23,097 nt of DNA from JAEDES01 sp964470055 (lineage in GTDB: Bacteria > Bacillota_I > Bacilli_A > RF39 > UBA660), in NCBI GenBank assembly GCA_964470055.1, contig CAYXZZ010000020.1, forward strand, positions 1 through 23,097, in the 5' to 3' direction. Positions within the stretch are counted from its first letter, which is position 1, and each line of letters begins with the position of its first letter. Shown one piece after another: positions 1-8,414 of the stretch. The notes under the pieces are model-generated. The model saw only the letters and a program-made list of their open reading frames with translations, was not told the DNA's origin and did no database searches. The position numbers were made by a program, and so were the translations under genes.

Positions 1-53
1 TATTTGCTTCTATATATCGTGGTTAGATCATTTACACAAAGTTTTTTACACAC
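1..53 (-). CDS. Possible 5' end of a gene running off the left edge
   Basis: Reading the minus strand leftwards from 53, a frame opens with GTG and stays open to the edge (17 codons, MCKKLCVNDLTTIYRSK). A GAGG Shine-Dalgarno-like stretch at 62-65 lies 8 bases before the GTG, and the gene would begin about 30 bases after the pta stop. The segment VNDLTTIYRS loosely resembles the first strand of an ABC-type ATPase, but 17 residues cannot establish a family. A competing reading is that 1-83 is only intergenic DNA. Confidence 0.25.
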   Translation of the reverse strand, partial: MCKKLCVNDLTTIYRSK

Positions 54-83
54 TCCTACATCCTCAAAATGTAGTTTTTTTCA

Positions 84-1079
84 TTAATTATTTTGTGCCT
101 GTACCGCTGTAATAGCAACAACTCCAACAATATCATCAGCACTGCAACCACGAGATAAGTCATTAACAGGCGCCGCAATTCCTTGACATATAGGTCCGTA
201 AGCCTCTGCTTTAGCCAATCTTTGAACTAGTTTATATCCAATATTTCCTGCATCTAAATCCGGGAAAACTAAGACATTAGCATGACCAGCTACTTCACTA
301 TTAGGTGCTTTAGATGATGCCACACTAGGAACGATTGCTGCATCTAATTGCAATTCCCCATCCATTTTATATTGTGGATATTTTTCTTTAGCAATACTAA
401 CTGCTTCAACAACTTTATCAACGTCGGCATGTTTCGCACTTCCCATTGTTGAATGAGATAAGAATGCTACCTTTGGTTCTTCCTCCACTAGTAACTTAAA
501 ACTTTCTGCACTACTTCCGGCAATCGCCGCTAATTTTATAGAATCCGGATTTTGTTCTAACCCAGAATCAGCAAATACAAAAGTTCCATTTGCCCCATAC
601 TCACAATCAGGAACCACCATCAAGAAAAATGCTGATACTAATTCAACACCCGGCTTTGTCTTAATAATTTGTAAAGCCGGTCTTAACGTATTTGAAGTAG
701 AATGACAAGCCCCAGATACACAACCATCTGCTTTACCATCCTTCACTAACATACATGCATAATACATATAATCCTCAAGTAATAATTTCTTAGCCTCATC
801 ATAAGTCATACCCTTATTTTTTCTAAGTTCAACAAACTTTAATACCAAATCTTCAGTAAGTTTGCTCGTATATGGATCAATAATAATTGCCTTACTAATA
901 TCAAATCCCTTAGAACTTTCAGCTATTTCTTCAGGTGTTCCAATAATAATTATTTTCGCAATATTCTCCTCTAAAATCTTACTGGCAGCCTCCATAACTC
1001 GACTATCCATAGACTCAGGTAGAACAATCGTCTTAATATCTCTTTTCGCTCTTTCCTTAATAGTCTCAATAAAACTCAT
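84..1079 (-). CDS. pta: Phosphate acetyltransferase
   Basis: This 331-aa protein has the length of the short, single-domain phosphotransacetylases (Pta/EutD type). The enzyme interconverts acetyl-CoA plus phosphate with acetyl phosphate plus CoA in the cytoplasm and, with acetate kinase, yields ATP from acetyl-CoA. The N-terminus has the family's VLPES...R.M.AA pattern. The central VSGACHSTSNTLRPALQIIKT region (about residues 120-140), the LSHSTMGSAKHAD motif (about 208-220) and the C-terminal VFPDLDAGNIGYKLVQR stretch are family signatures. The ATG has an AAGAAGTG Shine-Dalgarno just upstream. It starts only 14 bases after the lemA-family stop, so both are probably read from the promoter near 1651-1679. 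Acetate kinase is not in this window. The identification is secure. Confidence 0.95.
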   Translation of the reverse strand: MSFIETIKERAKRDIKTIVLPESMDSRVMEAASKILEENIAKIIIIGTPEEIAESSKGFDISKAIIIDPYTSKLTEDLVLKFVELRKNKGMTYDEAKKLLLEDYMYYACMLVKDGKADGCVSGACHSTSNTLRPALQIIKTKPGVELVSAFFLMVVPDCEYGANGTFVFADSGLEQNPDSIKLAAIAGSSAESFKLLVEEEPKVAFLSHSTMGSAKHADVDKVVEAVSIAKEKYPQYKMDGELQLDAAIVPSVASSKAPNSEVAGHANVLVFPDLDAGNIGYKLVQRLAKAEAYGPICQGIAAPVNDLSRGCSADDIVGVVAITAVQAQNN

Positions 1080-1093
1080 AATTTCACTTCTTT

Positions 1094-1627
1094 CTACTTT
1101 TCGTTTAATATTTCGTACATTTCTCTTTTTTCATTATTATAAAATTCTTTTCTCTTATAATGCCATATTCCTGCCACTATATTAGAAGGAAATGCTCCAA
1201 CTAACTGATTAAAAATAACAACATTATCATTATAAAACTTAGTAGAACCAAGAATTGCTTCTTCATTATCACTAAGTTCTTCAAGAATAGAAACCAACGC
1301 TTCACTCTTAAATAACTTTTCATTTTCATCAAGAACCTTATTCAATTCATCATAAAGTTCCTTTAAACTATTATTCATCTCAAAATGATTAATTGTACTT
1401 TCATTTAAGAATTCTATATCTTCCATAAACTCCTTAAGTTTAAGTTCTTTCTTTATAATTGCTCTTGCTCTTTCCAAAAGATCTTGCTTTCTCTTCAACA
1501 AAACATCAATATTATTTTCAGCCTCATCAATTTTAATAATTGCAAATCTAAATTTATTATAATTAGCAGTAATAATCATTAACACAATCGATATAAAGAT
1601 TACAACTCCTAGAATTACATATAACAT
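1094..1627 (-). CDS. LemA family membrane-anchored protein
   Basis: A 177-aa protein with one N-terminal transmembrane helix (about residues 2-20), a short extracytoplasmic-type linker, and then a predominantly helical, charged domain. The start of that domain (INITANYNKF-like region leading to DEAENNIDVLLKRKQDLLERA) and the late motif YNDNVVIFNQLVGAFPSNIVAG (about 132-153) are the LemA-family signature: FN..V..FN..FPSN.IAG. The ATG is preceded by GAGGTGA. The biochemical role of LemA proteins is not established; they are widespread membrane-anchored helical-bundle proteins. The gene lies 14 bases upstream of pta and probably shares its transcript. No catalytic residues are recognisable. Confidence 0.85.
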   Translation of the reverse strand: MLYVILGVVIFISIVLMIITANYNKFRFAIIKIDEAENNIDVLLKRKQDLLERARAIIKKELKLKEFMEDIEFLNESTINHFEMNNSLKELYDELNKVLDENEKLFKSEALVSILEELSDNEEAILGSTKFYNDNVVIFNQLVGAFPSNIVAGIWHYKRKEFYNNEKREMYEILNEK

Positions 1628-1650
1628 ATCATCACCTCAATACTATGACA

Positions 1651-1679
1651 ATTATATCAAACTCTAGGCGTTTTCTCAA
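1651..1679 (-). promoter_or_regulatory. Sigma-A promoter for the lemA-family gene and pta
   Basis: On the minus strand TTGAGA (1679-1674) and TATAAT (1656-1651) are separated by exactly 17 bases. The predicted start is about 1644, leaving a short leader with GAGGTGA at 1632-1638. It sits in the 63-base gap after the PBP gene. I see no terminator for the PBP gene in that gap, so read-through from upstream is also possible. Confidence 0.75.
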
Positions 1680-1690
1680 TAAAAATCTAG

Positions 1691-3664
1691 TTAAGTAGCA
1701 TACTCACTATCCATCATCTCATCAAAAACTGGATCCGTTGCTAAAGGCTCAGTTCCTTTAATAAAATACATCAGTTTTTTCTTCTGATTAACATCAGTAA
1801 TCGGCTTTCCTGAAATAGGTTCTACAAACACGGCTGAAACATTTTTAGGTACCTCATACCACACCTCATCATCGGTCTTTCCCTCTTCGTATGCTTCAAC
1901 TGACTTATACCAAATATTTTGCGAATATTTATATTCCGTAGTATTAAGACTTCTATTATCGTCATATCCAACCCATACAGCACAAACAATATCCTTATTA
2001 TAACCAATATTCCAATTATCACCATTAGTTGTTCCACTCTTTAAAGAGTACTTATGAGTTAACTTTGAAGACAGGCTAACTGCAGTTGGATAATTATAAT
2101 CAATATAATCAGGATCATAAGTAGCCGTTAACATATTATTTAAAATAAATGTCAAACTCGAATTAAGAACCATTTCCTTTTCATTATCTGCTTCATATAA
2201 AACATTTCCGTCAGCATCAACAATCTTTTCAATCAAATGTGGCTCTACTTTGTATCCTAAATTAGCAAAAGCCGAATATCCCGCAGCCATCTCAATAATA
2301 TTAATTTCATTTGTTCCAAGCGGCAGCGAAGGAATCTCTTCTAATTCTGCAGTAATTCCCACTCGTCTTGCTACATTTATTAAGGCATCACTTCCCAAAA
2401 ATAAATGTGTCTTCACTGCATAAATATTTTCTGAATAAGCAACAGCAGCAGCCATTGAAATAGGCTTATTTCCGTAAGTACTGTTGTAGTTTTGTGGAGA
2501 ATAGTCATCTTGATTACTAAAAGTAAATGTCGTTGCTTCACTAGTAAAGGCACTACTTGTAGTAAAACCACTTTCTAAAGCAGCATAGTATAAGTAAGGT
2601 TTCATTGTTGAACCAACTTGCCTCATCGAATCAGTAGCCCTATTATAAGAAGACTTATTGTAATTTCTTCCTCCAATTAAAGCAATAATCCCACCAGTCT
2701 CTGGATTCATCATAACAGCCGCTGTTTCAATTTCTGAAGTATCAGGAATACTTTCTAAGACATTTTTTTCTAGTTCTCTCTGTGCTTCCATATCTAAGTT
2801 TGTATAAATTTTAAGACCATTAATATCATTATAGGATGCCGGAATTGTATCAATAGACTCTAACTCATCAATAACTGCATCATAATAATACATTAGCGTA
2901 GTTAACTCTTCCTTTTCGCTATTTCCTACAAATACTAATTCAGTATTGTATGCTACATTCTTTTCCTCTTCAGTAATCAATTCATTTTTAACCATTAAAT
3001 TCAGTATTGTTAGTTGTCTTTCTTTTGCTAACTCATAGTTAATTAAAGGTGAATAATTCGATGGTGCTTTTGGAATTCCAACCAAAATACTAGCCTCCGC
3101 CAAAGTCAAATCTTTTGCCGATTTATTAAAATAATATTTACTTGCGTTCTCAATCCCATACTTTCCATGACCATAATTAATAGTATTTAAATACCCTTCA
3201 AGAATTTCCTCTTTTGAATAATTTGCCTCAATTCTAAGGGTATACCACAACTCATCCCATTTTCTTTTCCAAGTTTTGTCAAAGTCTAAAAACAGATTTT
3301 TAGCATACTGTTGTGTAATTGTTGAGGCTCCCTGTATCGTTGAACCACTCTTAATATTGACATAACAAGCCTTTAAAATTCTTAAAAAATCAAAACCAAA
3401 GTGCTTATAAAAATTTTTATCCTCAGTTGAAATAGTCGCCTCAACCAAATAAGGAGATATCTCGTCTAAACTAACCCATTCTTTTGACTCATTTCCCTTA
3501 AAAAAAACTTCATTATTAATATCATATAAGATCATACTATTCGCAGTATTTATCTGTACTTTAGGAGAAAATTTAACATATAAAAAAGACCCTCCAATAG
3601 CAAGTATCATCAAAAATATCATCAACTTAAATAACTTAAACCCAAATTTCTTACGTCTTTTCAC
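1691..3664 (-). CDS. Class A penicillin-binding protein (bifunctional transglycosylase/transpeptidase)
   Basis: A 657-aa membrane-anchored enzyme that polymerises lipid II into glycan strands and cross-links stem peptides outside the membrane. It has a basic N-terminus and one transmembrane helix (about 10-30). The GT51 domain carries the catalytic Glu in EDKNFYKHFG (E81) and the GASTITQQ motif (112-119). The transpeptidase domain has all three penicilloyl-serine motifs: STMK (S352-K355), SEN (411-413) and KSGT (542-545). The start codon is GTG with AGGAGTG upstream, giving MKRRKK. It is divergent from the DUF1934-argS unit. In Bacilli a class A PBP, pbpG, lies in the same broad neighbourhood as argS, so it may be PbpG-like; this rests on position only. 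No clear promoter was found. Confidence 0.93.
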   Translation of the reverse strand: MKRRKKFGFKLFKLMIFLMILAIGGSFLYVKFSPKVQINTANSMILYDINNEVFFKGNESKEWVSLDEISPYLVEATISTEDKNFYKHFGFDFLRILKACYVNIKSGSTIQGASTITQQYAKNLFLDFDKTWKRKWDELWYTLRIEANYSKEEILEGYLNTINYGHGKYGIENASKYYFNKSAKDLTLAEASILVGIPKAPSNYSPLINYELAKERQLTILNLMVKNELITEEEKNVAYNTELVFVGNSEKEELTTLMYYYDAVIDELESIDTIPASYNDINGLKIYTNLDMEAQRELEKNVLESIPDTSEIETAAVMMNPETGGIIALIGGRNYNKSSYNRATDSMRQVGSTMKPYLYYAALESGFTTSSAFTSEATTFTFSNQDDYSPQNYNSTYGNKPISMAAAVAYSENIYAVKTHLFLGSDALINVARRVGITAELEEIPSLPLGTNEINIIEMAAGYSAFANLGYKVEPHLIEKIVDADGNVLYEADNEKEMVLNSSLTFILNNMLTATYDPDYIDYNYPTAVSLSSKLTHKYSLKSGTTNGDNWNIGYNKDIVCAVWVGYDDNRSLNTTEYKYSQNIWYKSVEAYEEGKTDDEVWYEVPKNVSAVFVEPISGKPITDVNQKKKLMYFIKGTEPLATDPVFDEMMDSEYAT

Positions 3665-3738
3665 AAAATCACTCCTTTTTTACTACTATTATTATTGAAG
3701 ATAAAAAGGTAAAATATGTATGAAAAAATAAATAAATA

Positions 3739-3747
3739 TGTTATAAT
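3739..3747 (+). promoter_or_regulatory. Extended -10 promoter for the DUF1934-argS unit
   Basis: TGTTATAAT (TG at 3739-3740, TATAAT at 3742-3747) is a perfect extended -10 element. The hexamer 17 bases upstream (TATGAA) is a poor -35, so recognition would rely on the TG extension. The start point would be near 3755, about 22 bases before the chosen ATG. Confidence 0.6.
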
Positions 3748-3776
3748 CTAGACATGTATTTGAAGTGGGTGATAAT

Positions 3777-4136
3777 ATGTCAAAAGTAAAGATTCACACA
3801 GTCTTAAAAACGCAAGAAAAAACATATGAATACAATGTTCCTGCTATATATAAAGATGACGAAAAAACTCTTATTTATATCGAGCAAGATGAACAACATA
3901 CCAAAACATCTTTTAATTACAGAACTAAAGAATTAATAAGAGAAAATGATTCTTTAAAAATGATTTATCCCTTCAACAAAGATAAAAATTCTCGAGGAAC
4001 AATTTTTATAAAAGAATTTAATCGTTCATTTGATTTAATTATCAAAACAACAAAAATGCTCAAATGTGAGAAAAATATTGAAATAGAATTTTTAGTCGAA
4101 GGACAACCATTTAATTACAAAATAGAGGTGAAATAA
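3777..4136 (+). CDS. DUF1934 (YwiB-like) small beta-barrel protein
   Basis: A 119-aa protein, predicted mostly beta-strand, with alternating charged and hydrophobic stretches and no signal peptide. Its sequence follows the general DUF1934 pattern (VKIHTVLKT at the start, LIYIEQDE and LIIKTTKM later). Proteins of this family are usually encoded next to argS in Bacilli, as here. The frame is open from a GTG at 3765, but GGGTGAT at 3767-3773 is the Shine-Dalgarno for the ATG at 3777, so I use the ATG. The stop is one base from the argS ATG, which suggests translational coupling. No function is established; the fold is lipocalin-like in related proteins. Confidence 0.72.
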   Translation: MSKVKIHTVLKTQEKTYEYNVPAIYKDDEKTLIYIEQDEQHTKTSFNYRTKELIRENDSLKMIYPFNKDKNSRGTIFIKEFNRSFDLIIKTTKMLKCEKNIEIEFLVEGQPFNYKIEVK

Positions 4137-4137
4137 T

Positions 4138-5886
4138 ATGAGTATTATTAAAAATATAACAAAAGATCTAGAAAATTTAGTTAAACAAGCCGGTTATGAA
4201 GTAGACTCCTTAGTTTTACAACCATCAGGAAGAAAGGATTTAGGTCAATATCAATTAAATGACGCTATGACTTTAGCCAAAAAATACGGTAAAAATCCAA
4301 GAATGATTGCTGAAGATATTGCAAAAGTTTTAGCAACAGATTCTAGATTTACAAATATTAATATTGCTGGACCTGGTTTTATCAACATTACACTAACAGA
4401 TGAATACTTAGTAGAGATATTAAATACAATTTCAGTAAACATTGAAGAAAATATTGATAAAGAAGCCCCTAAAAAAATCATTATCGACTTTGGAGGAGCA
4501 AATGTCTCTAAAGCCTTACATGTTGGTCATTTAAGAAGTGCAAACATTGGTGAAGCATTAAAAAGACTTGCTAGATTATTGGGACATGAAGTATTAGGAG
4601 ATGCCCATTTAGGTGATTATGGTAGACCATTAGGATTAGTCGTTCTAGAAATTAAAAAGATGTATCCTAATCTACCATTCTTTGATGAAAACTATACTGG
4701 TGATTATAGCGAAGTAGAATTACCAATTACTAATGAAGATCTTGAAAAGATTTACCCTCTTGCCTCAACAAAGTCAAAGGAAGATGAAGCATACCTTGAA
4801 GAAGCAAGAAATGTTACTGCTAAAATTCAAAGTAAAACACGTGGATATTATGATGTTTGGAAAAGAGTTATTGAAATCTCTAAAGCAGACATTAAACAAG
4901 TTTATGATAAGTTAAATGTTCACTATGAATTATGGTTAGGAGAAAGCGATGCAGTTGAATATTTCGATGAGTTAAATGAAATATTTGAAAAAGCCGGAGT
5001 TTTAGAAGAAAGTGAAGGGGCAAAAATCGTTGAAGTAAAAGAAGATACAGATAACGCTCCAATGCCACCATTATTATTCGTTAAATCAAATGGAACGATT
5101 TCATATCAAACAACCGACTTAGCAACAATTCTTCAACGTAAAAAAGAATATAATCCAGATGAAATTTGGTATATTACAGACGGAAGACAATGCTTGCATT
5201 TTGAACAAGTATTCCGTGCTGCTAGATTAGCCGGATTGGTGGATGAAACAACTAAATTAGAACATATTCCATTTGGAACTATGAATGGCCGTGACGGAAA
5301 ACCATTTAAAACAAGAGATGGTGGAGTAATGTCATTAAAAAATTTAATTACTTTAGTAAATGAAGAAACAATCAAAAGAATCGATCCAGAATCAGTAACA
5401 GAAGAAGAAAAAAAAGAAATCTCAGAAACAGTAGCCATTGCTGCTTTAAAATATGCAGATTTTCTTCCTTATAGGGCAACAGATTATGTCTTTGAAATTG
5501 AAAAATTTGCTGATTTAGAAGGAAAAACAGGTTCATACATTCTTTACTCAACAATTAGAATGAAATCTCTTTTAGCCAAAGCCAAGGATTTAAAACAAGA
5601 AAAAATGCATATACTTAATGGCGATACAGAAAGAGAACTTGCTTTAACAATTTTAAGTTTACCAACTGTTTTAACAAAATCAAAAGAAGCAAAATCACTA
5701 AATGATATTGCAGAATTCTTATATAAAGTTACATCATTATACAATAAATTCTACTCAGAAAATAAAGTTTTAGTTGAAGAAAACAGTGAATTACAAGAAT
5801 CATGGTTAGTTTTAACTAAACTTGTATATGATATAAATAACCTGCTTTTAGATGTTCTTGGAATAAAAGTTCCTGAAAAAATGTAA
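4138..5886 (+). CDS. argS: Arginyl-tRNA synthetase
   Basis: A 582-aa class I aminoacyl-tRNA synthetase that charges tRNA-Arg in the cytoplasm. The N-terminal domain (residues 1-100) is the ArgRS additional tRNA-binding domain. The class I HIGH motif is HVGH (128-131), in the context ANVSKALHVGHLRS typical of ArgRS. The KMSKS-equivalent loop is degenerate, FKTRDGGVMSLKNL, which is normal for bacterial ArgRS. The C-terminal helical region from about 455 is the DALR anticodon-binding domain, ending ...LGIKVPEKM. GAGGTGA precedes the ATG and overlaps the end of the upstream gene. Length and motifs are complete. Confidence 0.97.
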   Translation: MSIIKNITKDLENLVKQAGYEVDSLVLQPSGRKDLGQYQLNDAMTLAKKYGKNPRMIAEDIAKVLATDSRFTNINIAGPGFINITLTDEYLVEILNTISVNIEENIDKEAPKKIIIDFGGANVSKALHVGHLRSANIGEALKRLARLLGHEVLGDAHLGDYGRPLGLVVLEIKKMYPNLPFFDENYTGDYSEVELPITNEDLEKIYPLASTKSKEDEAYLEEARNVTAKIQSKTRGYYDVWKRVIEISKADIKQVYDKLNVHYELWLGESDAVEYFDELNEIFEKAGVLEESEGAKIVEVKEDTDNAPMPPLLFVKSNGTISYQTTDLATILQRKKEYNPDEIWYITDGRQCLHFEQVFRAARLAGLVDETTKLEHIPFGTMNGRDGKPFKTRDGGVMSLKNLITLVNEETIKRIDPESVTEEEKKEISETVAIAALKYADFLPYRATDYVFEIEKFADLEGKTGSYILYSTIRMKSLLAKAKDLKQEKMHILNGDTERELALTILSLPTVLTKSKEAKSLNDIAEFLYKVTSLYNKFYSENKVLVEENSELQESWLVLTKLVYDINNLLLDVLGIKVPEKM

Positions 5887-5893
5887 AAAAGTG

Positions 5894-5922
5894 TTGTAAT
5901 TGTATAAAAACTATGTTATAAG
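5894..5922 (+). promoter_or_regulatory. Promoter for rpoE (delta subunit)
   Basis: TTGTAA (5894-5899) and TATAAG (5917-5922) are separated by 17 bases, with TG at 5914-5915 making an extended -10. It begins just after the argS stop and overlaps the inverted repeat at 5921-5952, so the predicted start (about 5929) falls inside the left arm of that repeat. Confidence 0.6.
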
Positions 5923-5952
5923 TTTGTTGGCGCTTTTTAGTGCTAACAAACT
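5921..5952 (+). repeat. 13-bp inverted repeat between argS and rpoE (terminator or operator)
   Basis: The arms AGTTTGTTGGCGC (5921-5933) and GTGCTAACAAACT (5940-5952) pair over 13 positions with two G-U wobbles across a TTTTTA loop, followed by a moderately U-rich TTATTTATT. It can act as the argS terminator, but it also overlaps the rpoE -10 and start point, so it could be an operator. The right arm contains AGTGCTAA, as in CIRCE, but the half-site spacing is wrong for CIRCE. Confidence 0.6.
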
Positions 5953-5993
5953 TTATTTATTAAACATATAATGTTTTAATATAGGAGGTCAAT

Positions 5994-6443
5994 ATGAGTC
6001 TTAAGAAAATGACAAAAGATGATTTAGAATTACTATCAAACAAAGATATAACAAATTTAATATTAGAAGAAAGTAAAAAATCAATTAATACAGCCGATCT
6101 TTTCAAGAAAATAATTTCCCTTTTAGAATTACCTGAAAGCACTTTTGAAAATAAGATTGGAGATTACTATACCTCATTAGCAACAGATAAAAGATTTATC
6201 TTACTAGAAGATGGTACATGGGACTTAAGAAGTCGTCATACATCAGATAAGGTAGTTAAAGTAACCGAAGAAGATGATGAAGAAGATGAAGAAGAAACAG
6301 AAGAAAATCAAGATGAATTAGAAGATGATTCATTAGAGGATAGTTTCGACGATACAGATGACGAAGATTACGATGAAGATACTAATGAAGAATTAAAAGA
6401 TTTAGTAGTAATCGACGAAGATGAATTAGAACTAGAACAATAA
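5994..6443 (+). CDS. rpoE: DNA-directed RNA polymerase delta subunit
   Basis: A 149-aa protein with the two-part design of the Firmicute delta subunit. The folded N-terminal HARE-HTH domain (about 1-85) includes NTADLFKKI, IGDYYTSLATDKRFILLEDGTWDLRSR. It is followed by an extremely acidic, disordered tail (about 93-149) made almost entirely of Glu and Asp. Delta binds core RNA polymerase, promotes release from nucleic acids and sharpens the response to initiating NTP levels in B. subtilis. The ATG has a strong ATAGGAGGTCA Shine-Dalgarno. It is monocistronic between its own promoter and a terminator. Its presence is one of the best pointers to the Bacilli/Erysipelotrichia side of the Firmicutes. 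Confidence 0.93.
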   Translation: MSLKKMTKDDLELLSNKDITNLILEESKKSINTADLFKKIISLLELPESTFENKIGDYYTSLATDKRFILLEDGTWDLRSRHTSDKVVKVTEEDDEEDEEETEENQDELEDDSLEDSFDDTDDEDYDEDTNEELKDLVVIDEDELELEQ

Positions 6444-6455
6444 TCTAGTTTTTTT
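6430..6455 (+). terminator. Terminator of rpoE
   Basis: AACTAG (6430-6435) pairs with CTAGTT (6445-6450) around a 9-base loop and is followed by a run of seven T. The rpoE stop codon is in the loop. The stem is short, but the position and U-run fit. Confidence 0.6.
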
Positions 6456-6468
6456 CTTAAAAAAAATA

Positions 6469-6477
6469 TGTTATAAT
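6469..6477 (+). promoter_or_regulatory. Extended -10 promoter for prfA-prmC
   Basis: TGTTATAAT (TG 6469-6470, TATAAT 6472-6477) is identical to the extended -10 upstream of the DUF1934 gene. The -35 region is the T-run of the preceding terminator and has no TTGACA match. The predicted start near 6485 leaves a short leader with AAAGGGTGA. Confidence 0.6.
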
Positions 6478-6506
6478 ACAACTGATTACCGAGAAAGGGT
6501 GAAAAT

Positions 6507-7568
6507 ATGATAGAAAGATTAGAAGCAACTCTAGAAAAGTACAATCAACTAGAAGAAGAATTAACAAAATCAGAAGTTTTAAGTGATGTTAAAAAAACAC
6601 GCGAATATTCAAAAGAAATGGCTTCATTAGAAGATATTGTTAATTGTTACAAAAAGTATAAGAAAGTCCTAGAAAACATTGAAAACACTAAAGAAATGAC
6701 AAAAGATCCTGAATTAGGAGAAATGGCTAAAGAAGAATTAAAAGAACTAGAAGCAGAAAAAACAGACTTAGATAGCCAATTAGAAATCCTATTAATTCCA
6801 AAGGATCCTAATGATGATAAAAACGTTGTTGTAGAAATTCGTGGTGCAGCCGGTGGAGATGAGGCTAACATCTTTGCAGGAGATTTATTTAGAATGTATA
6901 CTAGATACGCTGAAAAGCAAGGATTCTCATATCAAGTATATAACTCAGTAGACGGAACTGCGGGAGGATTTAGTCAAATTGAATTTATTATCAAAGGACA
7001 AAATGCCTATTCCCTATTAAAATACGAAAGTGGTTCTCATAGAGTTCAACGTGTCCCTGTAACAGAAGCAAACGGACGTTTACAAACATCAACCGCAACA
7101 GTATTAGTAATGCCAGAAGCAGATGACGATATTGATATTCAAATCAATCCAAACGATTTAAGAATTGATATTTATCGTTCAAGTGGTTGTGGAGGACAAG
7201 GAGTAAATACTACAGATTCGGCAGTAAGAATTACTCACTTACCTACAAATACCGTTGTTACATGTCAAAATGAACGAAGCCAAATTCAAAATAAAGAACA
7301 AGCCATGAAAGTTTTAAAAACTAGACTTTACGAATTAGAACTACAAAAACAATTAGAAGAAGCAGGCGCAGAACGTCGTAATAAGATTGGTACAGGAGAT
7401 AGAGCCGAAAAAATTAGAACGTACAACTATCCACAAAATCGTGTAACAGATCATAGAATCGGTTTTACTACAAATAATTTAGATAGAATTATGGATGGAG
7501 CATTAGATGATGTAGTTGATGCATTAATCCAAGAAGACCAAAAGAGAAAACTTCAAGGAGAAGAATAG
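6507..7568 (+). CDS. prfA: Peptide chain release factor 1
   Basis: A 353-aa class I release factor that recognises UAA and UAG and triggers peptidyl-tRNA hydrolysis. The N-terminal domain (1-100) is a helical coiled coil. The codon-recognition PxT tripeptide typical of RF1 is PVT (184-186), in SHRVQRVPVTEANGR. The GGQ catalytic motif is at 229-231 (SSGCGGQGVNTTDSAVR), and its Gln is the substrate of PrmC, encoded next. RF2 would carry SPF instead of PxT, so this is RF1. The stop lies 11 bases before prmC. Complete and typical. Confidence 0.97.
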   Translation: MIERLEATLEKYNQLEEELTKSEVLSDVKKTREYSKEMASLEDIVNCYKKYKKVLENIENTKEMTKDPELGEMAKEELKELEAEKTDLDSQLEILLIPKDPNDDKNVVVEIRGAAGGDEANIFAGDLFRMYTRYAEKQGFSYQVYNSVDGTAGGFSQIEFIIKGQNAYSLLKYESGSHRVQRVPVTEANGRLQTSTATVLVMPEADDDIDIQINPNDLRIDIYRSSGCGGQGVNTTDSAVRITHLPTNTVVTCQNERSQIQNKEQAMKVLKTRLYELELQKQLEEAGAERRNKIGTGDRAEKIRTYNYPQNRVTDHRIGFTTNNLDRIMDGALDDVVDALIQEDQKRKLQGEE

Positions 7569-7579
7569 GAGAGAGTAAT

Positions 7580-8404
7580 ATGCGAGTAGAAGACTTATTA
7601 GTATATGGAAAAAGCCATTGTCATTCAGAACTATCAAAGATGTTACTCGCAGAACTTCTAAATTTAAATTCCTTAGAACTACTTAATCACTTAAATGATT
7701 TTGTTTCCGAAGACAAAGTAGAAGTATATAAAAAAGAAATTGTCGCTATTGAAGCAGGAAAACCAATTCAATATGTACTTGGTAATGTAAATTTCTATGG
7801 AGAAATATTTGATATTAATGAAAATGTCTTAATTCCTCGTTTTGAAACAGAAGAACTTGTAGAAAATACAGTTCAATATATAAAAAAGTATTTCACAGAA
7901 CCTGTGGATATAATTGATTTAGGTTGCGGTAGTGGAGTAATTGGTCTCACTTTAGAAAAAAAAGTTTCCACAAAAACTGTGGATTTAATAGATATAAGCG
8001 AAAAGGCCTTAGAAGTTACTCACAAAAACTGTGTAAAACATGCCTCCAAAGCAAATTTAATCAACAGCGATATGTTTGAAAATGTGGAAAAAAAATATGA
8101 CGTTATTATTAGTAATCCACCATATATAAAAACAACCGAAGAAATAGAAGATATAGTAAAAGAAAATGAACCTCATCTTGCTTTATATGCTGGAGAAGAA
8201 GGATTAGACTGTTATAAAAAAATCTTAGAAAATATTAAACCTCATATGAAAGACCGCTGTCTAATAGCCTTTGAAATAGGGTATACTCAAGCAGAAAACA
8301 TAAAAAGAATTGCTTATGAAAATCTTTCAGATATTAAAATCGAAGTAAAGAAAGATTTGTCTGAAAAAGATAGAATGTTATTTATTTTTAAAAATCTTGA
8401 ATAA
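7580..8404 (+). CDS. prmC: Release factor glutamine N5-methyltransferase
   Basis: A 274-aa S-adenosylmethionine-dependent methyltransferase that methylates the Gln of the GGQ motif in release factors, raising termination efficiency. The N-terminal helical substrate-binding domain spans about 1-75 and includes KPIQYVLGNVNFYG. The Rossmann domain has the SAM-binding motif DLGCGSG (113-119), an acidic strand end VDLIDIS, and the amino-methyltransferase active-site motif NPPY (179-182). It follows prfA with a GGAGAG Shine-Dalgarno, the standard Firmicute prfA-prmC order. Its coding sequence contains three of the CACA-N5-TGTG elements described separately. Confidence 0.95.
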   Translation: MRVEDLLVYGKSHCHSELSKMLLAELLNLNSLELLNHLNDFVSEDKVEVYKKEIVAIEAGKPIQYVLGNVNFYGEIFDINENVLIPRFETEELVENTVQYIKKYFTEPVDIIDLGCGSGVIGLTLEKKVSTKTVDLIDISEKALEVTHKNCVKHASKANLINSDMFENVEKKYDVIISNPPYIKTTEEIEDIVKENEPHLALYAGEEGLDCYKKILENIKPHMKDRCLIAFEIGYTQAENIKRIAYENLSDIKIEVKKDLSEKDRMLFIFKNLE

Positions 8405-8414
8405 AATCGTTAAT

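Noticed and set aside
56..81. Plus-strand hairpin CTACAT...ATGTAG followed by seven T
   Set aside because: It would terminate a rightward gene from outside the window, but no plus-strand coding end is evident. The same bases are the possible Shine-Dalgarno region of a minus-strand gene. Too little sequence to decide.
5927..5946. CIRCE (HrcA operator)
   Set aside because: The right half AGTGCTAA fits, but the left half is diverged and the halves are only two bases apart instead of nine. rpoE is also not a heat-shock gene.
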